A stretch of DNA of 64,000 bases, taken from NCBI RefSeq assembly GCF_018388425.1, contig NZ_CP074406.1, positions 3,596,001 to 3,660,000 of the forward strand, written 5' to 3'. Numbering within the stretch: position 1 is the stretch's first letter; each line of letters starts with the position of its first letter. Position numbers and translations under genes: made by a program. Positions 61,991 to 64,000 of the stretch are shown piece by piece. The DNA is from Nocardioides faecalis (GTDB taxonomy: Bacteria; Actinomycetota; Actinomycetes; Propionibacteriales; Nocardioidaceae). Below the pieces are notes generated by a model. The model made no database searches. It was not told where the DNA came from and worked only from the letters and a program-made list of their open reading frames with translations.

Positions 61991-62761
61991 TCAGCCCGCG
62001 AGGGTGCCGCCGAAGACCTGCCAGGCGAGCAGGCTCTTGGCGACGAGGCTCAGCACGATGTAGATCGTCTCGCCGAACAGGTAGTCGGCCCAGCGACCGC
62101 GCGCGCGGTACTGCAGCCACTGGTTGACGGCGAAGATGTTGAAGAACACGAACAGCGACACCACGATCGCGTAGACGAAGCCCGGTGGGCTGACGTCGGC
62201 GGGCGAGTCCGGCGCGATCGTGTAGATGACGACGGCGATCCACGGCACGGCGCCGGCGATGCAGCCGAAGCCGAACGGCAGCCAGCCTCCACCACCAGGC
62301 TCCTCGTACTTCTCCTGCAACCAGCCGAACAGGATCATCGAGGCGTTGACCCCGACGATCGCCAGCAGCGCGGTGACGTCGGCGATCCCGACGAGCTGGG
62401 CGATCACCACCATCATCAGCGAGGCCGAGACCGAGTACTCCACCCAGCGCGCCCGGTTGATCCCGCGCTCCAGGTCGCCGACGTAGCCCCGCCACCATCC
62501 GGTGATCACGGTGAGGTGTGCCAGCGCGGACAGCGCCAGGAACGCCGCCACCGCACCGCCGGTGGACAGGTCGAACAGCACCGTCGGCTCCTGCGGGTCG
62601 GTGCCCGGCGGCCCGGCCAGGTAGCTCGCGGTGACCGGCAGCGCGAAGTCGGTGGCCAGCACGACGACGGCAACGGCCTGCGCCGCGTGCAGCACGGCGG
62701 CGACGAGGTTGAACCGCCGCAGGAAGCGCTGCCGCGCCAGCGGCATCGGAGTCGTCGTCAT
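61991..62761 (-). CDS. Heliorhodopsin
   Basis: 256-residue seven-helix protein of the heliorhodopsin family, light-sensing retinal proteins with inverted topology. The Schiff-base Lys242 lies in LSLVAKSLLAWQVF. The counterion Glu108 lies in RWVEYSVSASLM. His25 and His82 match the two conserved inner-cavity histidines, and Ser238 lies four residues before the lysine. All key residues match the first described protein, 48C12, with a shift of one or two. The ATG at 62761 gives normal length. It follows a methyltransferase gene by 54 bp in the same direction. No retinal synthesis gene is in the window. Confidence 0.95.
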   Translation of the reverse strand: MTTTPMPLARQRFLRRFNLVAAVLHAAQAVAVVVLATDFALPVTASYLAGPPGTDPQEPTVLFDLSTGGAVAAFLALSALAHLTVITGWWRGYVGDLERGINRARWVEYSVSASLMMVVIAQLVGIADVTALLAIVGVNASMILFGWLQEKYEEPGGGGWLPFGFGCIAGAVPWIAVVIYTIAPDSPADVSPPGFVYAIVVSLFVFFNIFAVNQWLQYRARGRWADYLFGETIYIVLSLVAKSLLAWQVFGGTLAG

Positions 62762-62815
62762 GTCCCGACGCTAGCCGGGGTCGCGGACGGCGTGCCAGGA
62801 CGTGAGCCGCCCGAC

Positions 62816-63430
62816 TCAACGCTCCGCGACGCCGAGGGTCGTCGCGCCGAGCACCCGGGGCACGCCGTGCTGGTCGAAGGTCTCGACCTCCCGCAGCCTC
62901 AGCCCGGCCTCCGCGACCAGGTCGGCGATGTGGCGGGTGAGGTGGCAGCCGCCCGCGACCCGCTTCTGGACCGGCTCCAGCCGGCGCTGCCAGCGGGCCA
63001 CCCGAGGCTCCGCGGAGAGCCCGTGCTCGACGAAGTGGAACGTGCCGCCCGGCCGCAGCACGCGGCGGACCTCCGCGAGCGCCGCCGCGGCGTCGGGGAT
63101 GGTGCATAGCGTCCACGACGAGACGGCTGTGTCGAAGACGGCATCCGGCAGCGGAAGGGACTGCCCGTCGAGCCCGGCCCGCTCGATCGGCACCGCGCTG
63201 GCCCGCACCCGATGCCCGGCCAGCCGCCAGGCCAGGTCGGCCGGCTCCACCGCGGTCACGTGCCGCACCCGCGCCGGGTAGTGCGCCACGTTGAGACCCG
63301 AGCCGAAGCCGATCTCCAGCACCTCTCCCGCCAGACCCGCGCACACCCGCTGCCGCAGCGGGGAGGTCACCCCGATCCCGCACGCACGGTCGATCAGGCG
63401 CGGCAGCACGTGGTCGTCGTACAGGCCCAT
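62816..63430 (-). CDS. Class I SAM-dependent methyltransferase
   Basis: 204 residues. SAM motif I is VLEIGFGSGLNVAHYP near residue 37; the acidic motif II is VTAVEPADLAWRLA; motif III follows as LRPGGTFHFVEHGLS. The rest resembles small UbiE/PhcB-like methyltransferases (VAGGCHLTRHIADLVAEAGL), which often act on lipids or phosphatidylethanolamine. The ATG at 63430 has GGAGGTGATC upstream, a very strong site. It is upstream of the heliorhodopsin gene and probably co-transcribed with it. Confidence 0.9.
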   Translation of the reverse strand: MGLYDDHVLPRLIDRACGIGVTSPLRQRVCAGLAGEVLEIGFGSGLNVAHYPARVRHVTAVEPADLAWRLAGHRVRASAVPIERAGLDGQSLPLPDAVFDTAVSSWTLCTIPDAAAALAEVRRVLRPGGTFHFVEHGLSAEPRVARWQRRLEPVQKRVAGGCHLTRHIADLVAEAGLRLREVETFDQHGVPRVLGATTLGVAER

Positions 63431-63486
63431 GGGGATCACCTCCGGTGCGGCGACGCTACCCCGCAGAGGCACCGGTCCGGAACGAC

Positions 63487-63520
63487 GGAGCCCCGGGCCG
63501 GTGGACCGGCCCGGGGCTCC
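63487..63520 (-). terminator. Terminator of tRNA-Arg
   Basis: Perfect 16-bp arms, 63487-63502 and 63505-63520, lie 8 nt beyond the 3' end of tRNA-Arg on the minus strand. They separate the tRNA from the methyltransferase operon. Confidence 0.85.
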
Positions 63521-63528
63521 GGGTGCTG

Positions 63529-63601
63529 CGCGCCTGTAGGGATTCGAACCCCAAACCTTCTGATCCGTAGTCAGATGCTCTATCCGTTGAGCTACAGGCG
63601 C
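63529..63601 (-). tRNA. tRNA-Arg (anticodon ACG)
   Basis: The acceptor arm GCGCCTG (63601-63595) pairs with CAGGCGC (63536-63530); discriminator G at 63529. The anticodon stem-loop TCTGA-CTACGGA-TCAGA gives ACG, which TadA converts to ICG to read CGU, CGC and CGA. The T arm contains GGGGTTCGAATCCC. Length 73 nt. CCA is not encoded. Confidence 0.96.
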
Positions 63602-63699
63602 CCGCCGCCGTGGCGACCGGACGAGAATAGCCGAGGTCCGGCGCGGATGCCGAATCAGCACCCACACCGAGCGCCGAAGCGTTGTGGAACCATGACGCC

Positions 63700-64000
63700 A
63701 TGTCCGGCTATCAGCCCGAGGACCGGGAGCTCTTCGAGCGTGAGGCCAGGGGTCTCTACGAGCAGGTCCTCGTCGAGGGCGCGCTGCCGGCGGACGACCC
63801 GCGGCTGGCCGGCGACGACGTCGTACGACGTGCCTTCGACCTGCTGGTCGAGCTGGGTCTGCTGCAGCTGGACGGCGACGGCGCCGCCTGGCGTCCGATC
63901 GAGCCGAGCAACGCGCAGTCGCGGGTGGTGACGCCGTTGGGCGCGGAGGGGGCTCGGCTGATCGCGGAGTCGGCGCGCTGGGCGGAGGCGTTCGCGGCGC
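63700..64000 (+). CDS. Helix-turn-helix regulator (LuxR/TrmB-like N-terminus), cut by window edge
   Basis: 100 visible residues from ATG 63700 (MSGYQPEDRELFEREARGLY), open to the window end. The N-terminus looks like the TrmB-like winged-helix region of actinobacterial LuxR-type regulators (GLYEQVLVEGALPADDPRLA, then RRAFDLLVELGLLQLDGD). The C-terminal helix-turn-helix would lie outside, so the class is tentative. It is divergent from tRNA-Arg. Confidence 0.6.
   Translation, partial: MSGYQPEDRELFEREARGLYEQVLVEGALPADDPRLAGDDVVRRAFDLLVELGLLQLDGDGAAWRPIEPSNAQSRVVTPLGAEGARLIAESARWAEAFAA

Overview
The window looks like chromosomal DNA of a high-GC actinobacterium, most likely Nocardioides or another Nocardioidaceae. 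The indications are very G+C-rich codon third positions, frequent GTG starts, GTP-type PEP carboxykinase, a TadA-associated protein, a RecBCD operon, a deazaflavin(F420)-type nitroreductase, a SigJ-like sigma factor and a heliorhodopsin. This is inferred from gene content; no 16S gene is present. Most of the window is ordinary chromosome. No transposase, phage gene, CRISPR array or plasmid function was found.

Layout. 0-4 kb: a CoxE-like VWA protein (cut by the window edge) with its MoxR ATPase, a small membrane protein, tRNA-Ser(CGA), tadA with its partner, and upp. 4-11 kb: pntAB closed by a strong terminator, the RNA phosphodiesterase thpR, a VIT/CCC1 transporter, and a DrrAB-type ABC exporter. 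10.6-13.4 kb: a nucleotidyltransferase fused to a PLP enzyme, divergent from a CDP-alcohol phosphatidyltransferase; this is a candidate lipid or polymer head-group pathway. 13.4-20 kb: a membrane Ser/Thr kinase with an extracytoplasmic sensor domain, an MMPL exporter divergent from a TetR regulator, a hemerythrin protein and a CobB-type sirtuin. 20-26 kb: a phenylpropionate (mhp) catabolic module, mhpCAB plus an IclR regulator plus an AAHS-type transporter, with the same 32-bp operator-like motif in front of both mhpC and the transporter. 26-30 kb: DUF4262, menB, DUF1059, an ECF sigma factor divergent from a deazaflavin oxidoreductase, and an ACT-like protein.

30-39 kb: recC-recB-recD, overlapping end to start. 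39-42.6 kb: acetyltransferase, PGPGW membrane protein and SnoaL-like protein in one overlapping run, then a six-TM adenylate cyclase. 42.5-44.5 kb: an FAD-binding dehydrogenase bracketed by two 74-bp near-perfect palindromes that are inverted copies of each other and differ only by compensated base-pair changes. 44.5-50.6 kb: pckG, a proline/glycine-rich membrane protein, and an Lrp regulator divergent from hppD with an unknown conserved gene behind it. 50.7-55.2 kb is a decaying zone: a frameshifted glutamate dehydrogenase, a several-times frameshifted antiporter tail, three 22-bp-period tandem arrays, and an LtaS-like membrane protein that has lost key catalytic ligands. 55.2-64 kb: pyc, a large secreted amidase, a heliorhodopsin behind a methyltransferase gene, tRNA-Arg(ACG), and the start of a helix-turn-helix regulator.

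The most interesting items are the covarying palindromes around the dehydrogenase, the FrbH-like cytidylyltransferase/PLP fusion with its CDP-alcohol transferase partner, the heliorhodopsin-methyltransferase pair, and the degenerate LtaS-like protein between matching tandem-repeat arrays.
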